A stretch of DNA of 36,876 nucleotides. Source: Hyphomicrobiales bacterium (GTDB lineage Bacteria > Pseudomonadota > Alphaproteobacteria > Rhizobiales > Rhizobiaceae). The notes under the pieces are model-generated. The model was not told the DNA's origin, made no database searches, and worked only from the letters and a program-made list of their open reading frames with translations. Each line of letters starts with the position of its first letter. Within the stretch, counting starts at the first letter, position 1. Made by a program: the position numbers and the translations under genes. The DNA is taken from assembly GCA_024224595.1 (NCBI GenBank), contig JAAENI010000238.1:1-36876 (forward strand), written 5' to 3'. Shown in pieces: positions 1 through 7,714 of the stretch.

Positions 1-307
1 GACCAGCCAGTCACAATCTGAAAAACCGTTAAAATCCTGAAAGGACGAGCTATGGGAGAGCCCAGCATGATCGAAAGTCAGATTGTTCACAATTCGACCT
101 CAGTTGCGGGCTCGGCTTGGGAGCAGGAACCGTTTCTCAGGACTGTTCAATGGCAGGCAAAGTGATCCGCACCACAGGATCAGTATGATGAACCTCGTTC
201 ACAACATGAATCGGTTTATTCAGCCTGAAACTGAAGCGGCTGCCCCTGGTTAACCCGACTTTTAGTGCGTTTAAAATCCGGATAAACGACTTGAAAGCGG
301 CGAATAC
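1..307. other. Left-edge stretch with no supported gene
   Basis: No open frame here has a convincing start with ribosome binding site or a recognisable protein. Short frames exist but look random. The stretch ends at the first copy of an inverted-repeat module that recurs around 1 kb, so it may be old intergenic or element-derived DNA. Confidence 0.5.
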
Positions 308-351
308 CCAGTTTTGTTAACAGTGATTGTGCAAGTCCGACAGCCTGCTAG
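308..351 (+). repeat. Inverted-repeat module C, copy 1
   Basis: A 44-base module running from CCAGTTTTGTTAACAG to CCTGCTAG. It recurs inverted at 975-1014 (40 of 40 bases over the shared part) and in the same orientation at 1027-1070 with about two differences. It looks like the terminal repeat of an insertion sequence or MITE. I cannot assign the family without a database. With the copy at 975-1014 it brackets about 620 bases that hold one small ORF. Confidence 0.75.
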
Positions 352-677
352 TGAGGCGGGCAGGCGGTGGAAACCGGCGAACCGTTCACAGTAAACGCGT
401 CGCGGGATTCCTGGAAGGTGCCCTATACACAAATGTACCCATGTGCCAGCATCATCGCCAACAGCTTTTGCACCTAGTTTATCATATTTTCTACTACCCG
501 CCAAACTCCATGCCTGTCATGAAACTGTCGCAGGACTTCATGCCGGGGTGCACAGTTTTCTGCGCGTTTTATGACATGCAATATGTTGATTTTTGTTCCA
601 GTCACAGGAAAGTAATTTGATCAATAATTGTAAATTTGTACAATGGTACCAAATCGGTTATATTGGGTTTTGAAAAG
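352..677. other. Stretch with no supported gene between repeat module and small ORF
   Basis: No convincing coding signal. Frames in this stretch lack ribosome binding sites and familiar protein patterns. An AT-rich part near 600-660 could hold the promoter of the small ORF that follows, but no clear -35/-10 pair is visible. Confidence 0.4.
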
Positions 678-698
678 ATGATCTATCACTGGGTGACC

Positions 699-962
699 AT
701 GAAAAAATCGAAAGCAAAGATCGAACGGGTACAAACCGGTGTGCGTATCGAAAAACGTATCCTGAAAGTGCTAAAAGCAGTGGCCTCGCAAAAAGAAATG
801 AGTTTAGGCAATCTGATAGAAGGAATTGCACTGCATAGTTTTGAAGGAAAAGTGCCTTTCGGAAATGATACATTGTCCTTTATAGATGCGATGAAAAAAG
901 CGCACAAATTAGACCTGACATCGAACGACAGTCATAAATTGGTTGAAATATCCAAAAGTTGA
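699..962 (+). CDS. Small ribbon-helix-helix-like hypothetical protein
   Basis: An 87-residue basic protein starting MKKSKAKIERVQTGVRIEK. The pattern is a short beta-like strand with alternating residues (VQTGVRIEKRILKVLKAVA) followed by two helices, which resembles Arc/MetJ-type ribbon-helix-helix DNA-binding proteins. I recognise it only as a type of small conserved hypothetical protein. The start is uncertain: ATG at 678 in the same frame would add seven residues (MIYHWVT), and neither start has a strong ribosome binding site. The gene lies between inverted copies of module C (308-351 and 975-1014), so it may be a passenger of a small mobile element or may simply be flanked by insertions. 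No antitoxin or toxin partner is visible. Confidence 0.5.
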   Translation: MKKSKAKIERVQTGVRIEKRILKVLKAVASQKEMSLGNLIEGIALHSFEGKVPFGNDTLSFIDAMKKAHKLDLTSNDSHKLVEISKS

Positions 963-974
963 TTTGAATAGCCC

Positions 975-1014
975 CTAGCAGGCTGTCGGACTTGCACAAT
1001 CACTGTTAACAAAA
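975..1014 (-). repeat. Inverted-repeat module C, copy 2
   Basis: Reverse-complement copy of the module at 308-351, beginning CTAGCAGGCTGTCGG and ending TTAACAAAA. With the copy at 1027-1070 it forms a hairpin with arms of about 40 bases and a loop of about 12 bases. It contains GTTAAC, itself a palindrome. Confidence 0.8.
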
Positions 1015-1026
1015 TCGGACCAATAT

Positions 1027-1070
1027 CCAGTTTTGTTAACAGTGATTGGGCAAGTCCGACAGACTGCTAG
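1027..1070 (+). repeat. Inverted-repeat module C, copy 3
   Basis: Same orientation as 308-351 and inverted to 975-1014. It ends in ACTGCTAG, and the next base begins the 259-bp element, so two repeat families abut at a shared CTGCTAG junction. Confidence 0.8.
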
Positions 1071-1328
1071 AGTCTATCAGGTTTAGTTTGAACCATTTGA
1101 TGGAGCCAAATCCGTTTATATGCTGGGCGCGGAACGCAGTGCGATACTGGTATCGGGCGAGTTGCGCAACAATGCAGATGGACTGATTTGGCCCACCGAA
1201 GGCTTGTTTTCACGCCCGCTGGACTGCGTTATGCTTCGCTTATGGTCATAAAGACCACGGCGCAAAGCATGCCTTGCCAGCAGACGTGAAAAACAAGTCA
1301 AATGATTCAAACTAAGCCTGATAGGCTC
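1070..1328. mobile_element. MITE-like element with about 31-bp imperfect terminal inverted repeats
   Basis: The left end (1070-1100, starting GAGTCTATCAGGTTTAG) and the right end (1298-1328, ending CTGATAGGCTC) are imperfect inverted repeats matching at about 27 of 31 positions. The interior has no plausible gene. Parts of the left end and interior (CATTTGATGG, GCAGTGCGAT) recur near 36755-36876 at the other edge of the window, which shows a dispersed family. It is probably a non-autonomous element or a dispersed intergenic repeat. No transposase is visible. Confidence 0.65.
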
Positions 1329-1473
1329 TAAATGATCCAATTAATACCAGAAGTGACTTATTCCTGAGAAATAAATGCACAGCCATTTGATACAGGTCAT
1401 TTGGTTGCGAGATCAATTGCAGTATTGTCAACCGAGTAGAAACAGATTTTCCGCAAATTCAGGAGTAGATTGG

Positions 1474-2319
1474 ATGCCTTACAAAGACCTGCTGGTATAT
1501 CTGGGTGAAGATGAACACTGCGAATATAGAACCGAAGCTGTCCTCGCACTTGCCAAAAGACATAATGCCTGCGTCAAAGGTGTGGCTTTTGTCTTAAACT
1601 GGCCGACCCCGGGTTATGTTGGTGTGGAGATTCCTGTTGATTTCACCAAAGCCAATCAGGAATTGGCTACAAAATCAGCAGATGAAGTAATTGCCAAATT
1701 TAAGAAAGCGGCAGACGAGGCGGGCGTGGAATGCACCTGTGAATTCATCAGATGTGATGTTTCCAAAGCCCCAGCCCAACTGGCTTTCCATGCTCGCCAC
1801 GCAGATATGACATTTCTGGGTCAGCCAGACCCAGATGATGAAGAATCGGGTTTTTATGAATCATTGCTGGATGCGGTGCTATTTGGCTCCGGGCGCCCTG
1901 TTTATGCGGTTCCCTATATCGGGCGTCCGCATTTGAAGACTCGCAAGGCAGTCGTCGCATGGGATGGTGGGAAAAAAGCTGCCCGTGCCATCAATGATGC
2001 TATTCCCTTGTTGAAAGACCGTGATGAAGTCATCGTTCTGGTAGTCAATCCGAAAAAACGTATCAATGCTCATGGGGAAAACCCCGGAAGTGATATTGCG
2101 GCTCACCTTCAACGCCATGGTATCAACACAACCGTTGATATTCAGACGTCAGATCAACTTGCTCCTGCGACCCTGATCCTGAATTATCTGTTTGAAAACA
2201 GCGCGGATTTATTGGTCATGGGAGCCTATGGGCATTCGCGGTTGCGTGAATGGGCATTTGGGGGGGTAACTGACACCATTATGCACCAAATGACGGTGCC
2301 GGTTATCATGTCTGAATAA
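1474..2319 (+). CDS. Tandem-domain universal stress protein (UspA family)
   Basis: A 281-residue protein of two Usp domains (about 1-150 and 150-281), the usual size for tandem Usp proteins. The second domain carries the nucleotide-binding pattern GAYGHSRLREWAFGG at about residues 250-264, close to the family G-x2-G-x9-G signature, so ATP binding by domain 2 is likely; domain 1 lacks an obvious copy. The ATG at 1474 is chosen because AGGAG lies at 1461-1465, although the frame stays open upstream to 1375. Usp proteins are soluble stress and energy-status proteins. It stands alone, followed by the DsrE2-like gene after about 280 bases. The specific role is unknown. Confidence 0.9.
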   Translation: MPYKDLLVYLGEDEHCEYRTEAVLALAKRHNACVKGVAFVLNWPTPGYVGVEIPVDFTKANQELATKSADEVIAKFKKAADEAGVECTCEFIRCDVSKAPAQLAFHARHADMTFLGQPDPDDEESGFYESLLDAVLFGSGRPVYAVPYIGRPHLKTRKAVVAWDGGKKAARAINDAIPLLKDRDEVIVLVVNPKKRINAHGENPGSDIAAHLQRHGINTTVDIQTSDQLAPATLILNYLFENSADLLVMGAYGHSRLREWAFGGVTDTIMHQMTVPVIMSE

Positions 2320-2518
2320 ACACGAATTTTGGAAGGGCGACTTAACAGGCGCCAACAGAGTCTGTCCATGCCTGCAAAGCTGAACGGCGTCACCAATGAT
2401 ATGTCAATTCTCCACTCAGATCATCAGGATTGGGAGAATTTGATTATGTTAACCCATTTGTAGTGACCCGAAAAAGTCACGCCTCCATCTCTGAGGGTCA
2501 AGTTAACGGAACACATTG

Positions 2519-2552
2519 TTGACCTTAATTTTATATTCGTATATTCTAATAT
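2519..2552 (+). promoter_or_regulatory. Sigma70-like promoter overlapping a BigR/SqrR-like palindrome
   Basis: TTGACC (2519-2524) and TATTCT (2542-2547) are 17 bases apart and lie upstream of the DsrE2-like gene. The palindrome ATATTCGTATATTCTAATAT (2533-2552) matches its own reverse complement at 16 of 20 positions and covers the -10 element. It contains ATTC-N8-TAAT, close to the ATTC-N8-GAAT pattern described for persulfide-sensing ArsR-family repressors of the BigR/SqrR type. The regulator itself is not in this window, so its identity is inference. Confidence 0.5.
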
Positions 2553-2601
2553 GGGAATAGAAGACAGGCACTTGTGAATATACCATAAAGGAGGAATCAA
2601 A

Positions 2602-3108
2602 ATGGCGGCTGCAGAAAAGTCACTGGAAAATGCCAAGAGCATGTCTCTTATTGTTACTAAAGGTACTTTGGATTGGGCATATCCTCCCTTTATTTTGGCA
2701 ACAACAGCTGCCGCAATGGACATTAAAACGACGATGTTTTTCACATTCTACGGCCTGCCATTGCTCAATAAGAAATTAAATCTGAAAGTAAATCCATTGG
2801 GTAATTCTGCGATGGAAATGCCAATGATGGGGATGCATATGGCAATGCCAAATATCGTCAGTGCGATGCCTGGTGTAACTTCAGCTACAACTGCAATGAT
2901 GGAAAATCTTATCAAGAAAAAAGGCGTGGCTTCCATCGACGAACTCAGAGATGCCGCGGTTGATTTGGAAGTGCAGATGATCGGCTGTCAGATGACCATG
3001 GATCTTTTTGAGTACTCAAAAGATGATATGATTGACGGAATTGAAATTGGTGGTGCTGCCACCTATCTTGAAGTCGCCACAAGATCGGACATTAATTTGT
3101 TTATCTAG
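2602..3108 (+). CDS. DsrE/DsrF/DrsH-like (DsrE2) family protein
   Basis: A 168-residue protein with the DsrE2 layout: a first strand and helix (SLIVTKGTLDWAYPPFILA), a methionine- and glycine-rich middle, and a conserved cysteine in MIGCQMTMDLF (Cys129) where the family carries its sulfur-binding cysteine. The likely role is a persulfide carrier in sulfur oxidation or transfer, usually alongside rhodanese or TusA-like partners; none lies next to it here. The start at 2602 follows a strong ribosome binding site (AAAGGAGG, ending about 2594). The gene appears monocistronic and is preceded by a promoter overlapped by a BigR/SqrR-like palindrome, which fits induction by sulfide or persulfide. Family confident, substrate not known. 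Confidence 0.85.
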   Translation: MAAAEKSLENAKSMSLIVTKGTLDWAYPPFILATTAAAMDIKTTMFFTFYGLPLLNKKLNLKVNPLGNSAMEMPMMGMHMAMPNIVSAMPGVTSATTAMMENLIKKKGVASIDELRDAAVDLEVQMIGCQMTMDLFEYSKDDMIDGIEIGGAATYLEVATRSDINLFI

Positions 3109-3397
3109 ATTTGATTCCCCGTCGTATCAAATAGCATTTTTTTGTATTGTTGGAGCGACCAAATCCTGGGCTATTAGAGACTTCGACTATTCAGGATTTA
3201 TGTATTTTGCGAGAAATCATCGTTCTTGATACACCGGGATTCGATTGTTTTGGTCATTTCTCGCTTGGGTAAAGTCACCTGGCATCTTCTGGCATTTGCT
3301 CAGATGCTTTCATCCGCAGGTGGCGCATTGTCGCCCGCAAACCAAAATTCACCTACCTCTCAAACATTTCCAGAATTACTATCGAAATTTTGCTTGT
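3109..3397. other. Gene-free stretch after the DsrE2-like gene
   Basis: No gene supported. On the minus strand short frames continue after the aldehyde dehydrogenase relic but are interrupted by stops and match nothing I recognise. This appears to be decaying sequence. Confidence 0.4.
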
Positions 3398-3499
3398 GAT
3401 CAGTTTCTTCTGTGATTTTGCCATTTCTTCGACAAAGGCATCATGAATTCCATCTTCGACAATTAATCTTGGTTAAGCTATGCATGTTTGCTCGTTTTT
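3398..3499 (-). pseudogene. Aldehyde dehydrogenase fragment (relic)
   Basis: Reading the minus strand from about 3499 down to 3398 gives NEQTCIA, an in-frame stop, then PRLIVEDGIHDAFVEE and MAKSQKKL. This matches the catalytic-cysteine block of NAD(P)-dependent aldehyde dehydrogenases (GQTC followed by NRLIVEEGIYDAFVE-like sequence in GabD relatives). Only about 34 codons survive, with one stop, and nothing before or after continues the fold. It lies immediately downstream of the DapA-family gene on the same strand, so a dehydrogenase may once have followed that aldolase in an operon. The match is from memory of the family. Confidence 0.55.
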
Positions 3500-3515
3500 G
3501 GGTTAAGTTTGTTTC

Positions 3516-4394
3516 TCAAGAGCCAGACAATTGTTCAACAACTGAATCGAGTTTAGCCTTCCGGGTGTCGTTTAATGGTTTAAACGGTGGAATAAGATTT
3601 TCCCACATCACCTGATTTGTGCGCTGTGCAACGAGATATTTGATTGATGGAATCAAAGCTGTTTCAGAGATTTTATTGCGCAAATCGCTGATATCAGACA
3701 CCAGTTTCTGATCAGGATTTTTGCGGCTCTCCCAAAGTTGGGAGCACAGTTTGGCAGTTTGATTTGTCGTTGCAGATATGCATCCCGCAAAGCCCGATTT
3801 GTCAGCTTCGCCCAATGAAACTTCTGAACTGGGAAACACACCAAAGTCTGGCAGTTTCGCTGCCAGTTCACGGCAATATTCAAGATTACCAGAAGAATCC
3901 TTGATGCCTGTGAAACGTTCCGGCCAGCGCTTTTGCAGATGCTCGATCACAGATTGTGGTATTGTCAGCCCAGTCATTTGCGGAAAATTATAGAAATAAA
4001 TCGCAATTTTTCGTTTACCCAGTGCTTTGTGTAATTGGCTATACCAGGAAATCAAACCTTCGTCAGAAACGGGCTTGTAGTAATAAGGTGGCAAAACAAG
4101 TGCCACCCCGTAGCAGACTTTGTCGGCATACTTTGTTAGTTTGATTGTTTGTGCAAGTGAAGGCGTCCCGGTACCGACCATGAGTCGTGAATTATCCAGG
4201 TATTTTGCCGCCCAACGCATTATTTTTTTGCGCTTTCTAGTATCAAAAGAATTGGCTTCTCCAGTTGATCCCAGAATATTCAAACCATCACATCCATTTT
4301 CAAGTACCCATGAGCAATGGGATACAAATAGTTCTTTTTGTGGGTTGCCAGTATCATCAACTGGTGTGGGAACTGCCGCGATTACGCCTAACAT
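3516..4394 (-). CDS. DapA/N-acetylneuraminate lyase family aldolase or dehydratase
   Basis: A 292-residue class I aldolase of the dihydrodipicolinate synthase family, full length. It has the family GxTGE loop as LGSTGE (41-46), the YNxP motif (Tyr135) and the Schiff-base lysine in GIKDSSG (Lys165). Substrate is not determined by these residues: dihydrodipicolinate synthase, 2-keto-3-deoxy sugar-acid aldolases and ketodeoxyglucarate dehydratases share them. Its ATG overlaps the stop of the upstream ferredoxin gene by seven bases, so translation is probably coupled. A relic of an aldehyde dehydrogenase lies just downstream. The context suggests a catabolic sugar-acid or keto-acid role rather than lysine synthesis, but this is inference. 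Confidence 0.85.
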   Translation of the reverse strand: MLGVIAAVPTPVDDTGNPQKELFVSHCSWVLENGCDGLNILGSTGEANSFDTRKRKKIMRWAAKYLDNSRLMVGTGTPSLAQTIKLTKYADKVCYGVALVLPPYYYKPVSDEGLISWYSQLHKALGKRKIAIYFYNFPQMTGLTIPQSVIEHLQKRWPERFTGIKDSSGNLEYCRELAAKLPDFGVFPSSEVSLGEADKSGFAGCISATTNQTAKLCSQLWESRKNPDQKLVSDISDLRNKISETALIPSIKYLVAQRTNQVMWENLIPPFKPLNDTRKAKLDSVVEQLSGS

Positions 4395-4786
4395 GTCTTG
4401 TCGCTATCCTTGTTGTTTTTATATACTTCCAAAACTCTTGTATTGTGTGGCAAGGCCAACACTAAAGGATGGTCGATGCTGGTTGTATTAGTGCTGCCCC
4501 AACCGCCAGGATCACCCAAATCTGTAGCACTATCTTCAAAGTACTCGCGATTGATCCTTACATATATTTCTTCTTCGCGCAGTACCTCATCACTATATCG
4601 TGTGTCATCGACCGGGCAGATGGTTTCGCAAATCCCGCATTCGATGCACTCTGTGGGGTGAATGTAAAATATCCTCCCTCCCTCGTAAATACAATCAACT
4701 GGGCAGACCGTAGTGCAGTCATCATTTTTCCTATTTACACATTTTACCAACGCCTTGACTGTTGCCAAACAGGTAATATTGGCCAA
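4388..4786 (-). CDS. 7Fe ferredoxin (FdxA-like) with C-terminal extension
   Basis: Cysteines follow the [3Fe-4S][4Fe-4S] ferredoxin pattern: C16-x7-C24-x3-C28 plus PVDC32, then HPTECIECGICETICPVD (C47, C50, C53, C57). A tail of about 70 residues follows, including GDPGGWGST, longer than typical FdxA. The start is uncertain: TTG at 4786 is the furthest plausible start and no better one with a strong ribosome binding site is visible. It is a soluble low-potential electron carrier. It is translationally coupled to the DapA-family gene (7-base overlap), an unusual pairing with no obvious redox reaction. Confidence 0.8.
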   Translation of the reverse strand: MANITCLATVKALVKCVNRKNDDCTTVCPVDCIYEGGRIFYIHPTECIECGICETICPVDDTRYSDEVLREEEIYVRINREYFEDSATDLGDPGGWGSTNTTSIDHPLVLALPHNTRVLEVYKNNKDSDKTC

Positions 4787-5021
4787 TCAGGTCATCGGAG
4801 TTTATACAAAAATTGGTTTTCTTGAAGAAATTGAGAAAAATGAATTGAAATTTGTTCCCCCATCAATCAAGTCTCGAAGTCTGAACTTTGGATAGATTTC
4901 TTTATCTGGTTTCAATGATGGTGGAATTTGTACTATTACTTCAGATTAATCATTATTTCTCAATGAGCAATGTGATCGGTCTGATATAGATTTCATCATG
5001 ACATAACGGAAAGACGGGCAA

Positions 5022-6224
5022 ATGAGCAATGCAATTCTGGCTGTGAATTCAGGCTCTTCGAGTTTGAAATTCGCATTGTTTGCTGCAACCCGGCAATCAG
5101 GCGAGTGGTCAAATGAACCTTTGGTAAGTGGAAAAATAAACGGCATAGGGCGCAAGCCGATGCTGAGCGAAAAAGTGAATGGAAAACCCGTCGAAATCTC
5201 CGGGCCATTGAAAAATATTCCACTTGAGGCCAGGCATGGATCGTTGATTGCTTTAATTTTGGAGCGGCTAAATAGCCACTATAGCAAATTCAATCTGGTG
5301 GCCGCTGGTCACAGGATGGTTCACGGCGGCAGTGAATTCGCTTCCCCGGTGCAGATCGATGCCGAAGTTCGCAAGAAACTTGAAAATCTCATTCCTCTAG
5401 CCCCTTTACATCAGCCGCACAATCTCGCCGCCATCGACGCAATTACAGCCTCTATGCCAGATTTGCCGCAAATAGCCTGTTTTGATACCGGCTTCCATCG
5501 CGATATGCCAAGACTGGCGCAGCTTTTTGCACTGCCGCGAAAACTGAGCGATGATGGTGTTATTCGCTATGGGTTTCACGGTTTGTCTTATGAGTATATT
5601 GCCTCTGTGATGGGGGAAACTCTGGGGACTGTTGCTGATGGAAAAGTGATTGTTGCCCATTTGGGTAATGGCGCCAGCATGTGCGCAATGCTGAATCGCC
5701 ACTGCCTGTCGACCAGCATGGGCTTTACGGCACTTGACGGCCTGATGATGGGTCGCCGCAGTGGCTCACTTGACGCCGGAGTTGTGCTGCATCTCATTCA
5801 ACAGAAGGGACTGACGCCCGACGAAGTCTGGCATATGCTTTATCGCGAATCCGGTTTACTCGGTGTGTCAGGCATTTCCAACAATATGAAAATACTGGAG
5901 GAGAGCACTAATCCGCATGCCCGTGAGGCAATTGACCTGTTCTGCTACCGCGCCATGCGAGAAATCGGAGCCATGACTGCGATTCTGGGTGGTCTGGATG
6001 CCCTGGTCTTTACAGCCGGCATTGGTCAGAATTCGGCGCGCATCCGACAACAGATTTGCAGTCAACTTGGCTGGCTTGGGTTACAGGTCGATGCTGATGC
6101 CAATGACCGTAACCTTTCAGTTATCAACGCAGCGATTTCAGAAGTGAAAATTTGCGTAATCCCCACCAACGAAGAAGCAATGATTGCCGCTGCGACCTGT
6201 GATCTCATAGCCGTTCGAAAATAG
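5022..6224 (+). CDS. ackA: Acetate kinase
   Basis: A full-length 400-residue acetate kinase (acetyl phosphate + ADP = acetate + ATP). Conserved blocks are visible: the nucleotide-binding VNSGSSSLKF near residues 8-17, HRMVHGG, the catalytic-aspartate block CFDTGFH, HLGNGASMCA, and SMGFTALDGLMMGRRSGSLD. The C-terminal GIGQNSARIR and NEEAMIA blocks are also intact. No phosphotransacetylase or phosphoketolase is adjacent. It lies divergent from the ferredoxin gene across about 235 bases. Since ComD and ComE at the far end of the window would give sulfoacetaldehyde and Xsc makes acetyl phosphate from it, a role in sulfonate catabolism is possible but unproven. Confidence 0.95.
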   Translation: MSNAILAVNSGSSSLKFALFAATRQSGEWSNEPLVSGKINGIGRKPMLSEKVNGKPVEISGPLKNIPLEARHGSLIALILERLNSHYSKFNLVAAGHRMVHGGSEFASPVQIDAEVRKKLENLIPLAPLHQPHNLAAIDAITASMPDLPQIACFDTGFHRDMPRLAQLFALPRKLSDDGVIRYGFHGLSYEYIASVMGETLGTVADGKVIVAHLGNGASMCAMLNRHCLSTSMGFTALDGLMMGRRSGSLDAGVVLHLIQQKGLTPDEVWHMLYRESGLLGVSGISNNMKILEESTNPHAREAIDLFCYRAMREIGAMTAILGGLDALVFTAGIGQNSARIRQQICSQLGWLGLQVDADANDRNLSVINAAISEVKICVIPTNEEAMIAAATCDLIAVRK

Positions 6225-6394
6225 GCGCTCAAATTCCCCGCTGAAATCCAGGCAATTGATCAACTTTCAACTGGTGGGCGAAAGCACTGTAGTTTTTTGA
6301 ATCTAAAATACCTGGGTAAAATACTTGGGAATGTTTATTCATGACAGGTCAATCAGCAAGAATACCGGAATTTCAATATCTTCTGCAAAATTTA

Positions 6395-6408
6395 TGCAAC
6401 CGGTTGCA
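6395..6408. promoter_or_regulatory. LacI-family operator, copy 1
   Basis: The perfect 14-base palindrome TGCAACCGGTTGCA lies about 90 bases upstream of the sugar-binding protein gene. The same palindrome, extended to 16 bases, lies between iolG-like and iolD genes at 14137-14152. The central CG and the form of the site are typical of LacI/GalR-family operators, and a LacI-family gene (9778-10767) is part of this cluster. Confidence 0.8.
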
Positions 6409-6435
6409 AAAAATATCAAAATGTGATTACTTACA

Positions 6436-6467
6436 TCCCACGAGAGGCAATCGCGCCTCTCGAGGGA
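6436..6467 (+). promoter_or_regulatory. 5'-UTR hairpin before the sugar-binding protein
   Basis: The arms CGAGAGGC (6441-6448) and GCCTCTCG (6455-6462) pair perfectly around a 6-base loop. Beyond an A-A mismatch, TCCC and GGGA extend the stem by four pairs. It lies about 35 bases before the start codon, with no U-tract, so mRNA stabilisation is more likely than termination. Confidence 0.55.
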
Positions 6468-6499
6468 AACTATTGTTCAATTCTTTTGGGAGAAAATGA

Positions 6500-7453
6500 A
6501 TGCATCGCTTTATTAGAAATTTTGTCTTGGCAGCGACCGCCATTGTGGCGCCACTGGTCATAACAGCCGGTGCTGCGCAGGCAGAAGGTGAAAAGTACAT
6601 TCTTGTAAGCCACGCGCCGGATTCCGACAGTTGGTGGAATACAATTAAAAACGGTATTGCACTTGCCGGCAAACAAATGGGTGTCGAAGTAGAATACCGC
6701 AATCCACCTACTGGTGATTTAGCTGATATGGCGCGCATTATTCAGCAGGCTGCTGCATCCAAGCCGAATGGTATCATCACCACTCTGGCTGATTTTGACG
6801 TGCTCAGTGGCCCAATCTCGGATGCAGTTGATCAGGGAATTAATGTTATTATCATGAATTCCGGAACCGCTGAACAGACCCGCAAGGTTGGCGCATTGAT
6901 GTTTGTCGGGCAGCCTGAGTATGATGCCGGTTTAGCCGCAGGATTGCGTGCAAAAGCTGATGGTATCGGTTCTTTCGTTTGTGTAAATCATGTGATCTCA
7001 AATACTGTGGTCGCCGAGCGTTGCCGAGGTTTTGCCGACGGTCTTGGAATTGATCTCGGGAAATCGATGATTGACAGCGGACAAGATCCGGCAGAGATCA
7101 AAAATCGTGTTATGGCTTACCTTTCAGCGAATCCAAAAACTGAAGCAGTTTTGACGCTGGGTCCAACTTCTGCAGACCCAACTATCTTGGCATTGGAAGA
7201 AATGGGTTTGGCCGGTGAGTTATATTTTGGAACCTTCGATTTGGGTGACGAAATTGTCAAGGCCATCAAGTCTGGAACAATCAAATGGGGTATCGACCAG
7301 CAGCCATTCCTGCAGGCATATCTGCCGGTTGTAATTCTGACTAATTATGACCGCTATGGTGTTCTGCCAGGTAATAATATCAACTCCGGTCCGGGTTTTG
7401 TTACAGCTGATGCACTTGAATTGGTTGAGAAGTACGCAGGCGAATATCGCTAG
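6500..7453 (+). CDS. Sugar (probably inositol) ABC transporter substrate-binding protein
   Basis: A 317-residue periplasmic binding protein of the ribose/inositol (PBP type 1) class. Residues 1-28 form a signal peptide (basic MHRFIRN, hydrophobic core, cleavage near AQA-EGEK). The mature start YILVSHAPDSDSWWNTIKNG is the usual first strand and sugar-binding segment. It delivers a sugar to the permease and ATPase that follow. It heads the transporter operon behind a LacI-type operator and is separated from the permease by a stem-loop, which fits the higher expression needed for binding proteins. Myo-inositol is inferred from the flanking iol genes; another polyol is possible. Confidence 0.9.
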   Translation: MHRFIRNFVLAATAIVAPLVITAGAAQAEGEKYILVSHAPDSDSWWNTIKNGIALAGKQMGVEVEYRNPPTGDLADMARIIQQAAASKPNGIITTLADFDVLSGPISDAVDQGINVIIMNSGTAEQTRKVGALMFVGQPEYDAGLAAGLRAKADGIGSFVCVNHVISNTVVAERCRGFADGLGIDLGKSMIDSGQDPAEIKNRVMAYLSANPKTEAVLTLGPTSADPTILALEEMGLAGELYFGTFDLGDEIVKAIKSGTIKWGIDQQPFLQAYLPVVILTNYDRYGVLPGNNINSGPGFVTADALELVEKYAGEYR

Positions 7454-7504
7454 GAACTGACTTCTTTAAGTGAATTTAAGTGAAGTTGTTTTTGTAAAGA
7501 TTTG

Positions 7505-7578
7505 ATTGCCAGCCAACGAGCAGCATAACGTGAGAATTGATATGATTTTCAGGGATTGTAACAAAGTTGGTTGGCAAT
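7505..7578 (+). promoter_or_regulatory. Intra-operon stem-loop after the binding-protein gene
   Basis: ATTGCCAGCCAAC (7505-7517) can pair with GTTGGTTGGCAAT (7566-7578) over 13 positions with one G-T pair, around a loop of 48 bases. It sits in the 260-base gap between binding protein and permease. Such structures often protect the upstream message or partially terminate transcription. No U-tract follows. Confidence 0.45.
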
Positions 7579-7714
7579 GATCCGATCATTTTACCGAACT
7601 GAGTTTCTGCACAAAAACGATCTCCGGACTGAGTAACGTTACCAGTAGTGAAGTCACAGAGTCGTCACCTTGATGAAAGCCACCTTTTTTTTCAAAACCC
7701 TGAGGAAGCCTAAG

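Noticed and set aside
3640-3660. FNR-like TTGAT...ATCAA pattern
   Set aside because: The spacing is wrong (seven bases rather than four) and it lies inside the DapA-family coding sequence.
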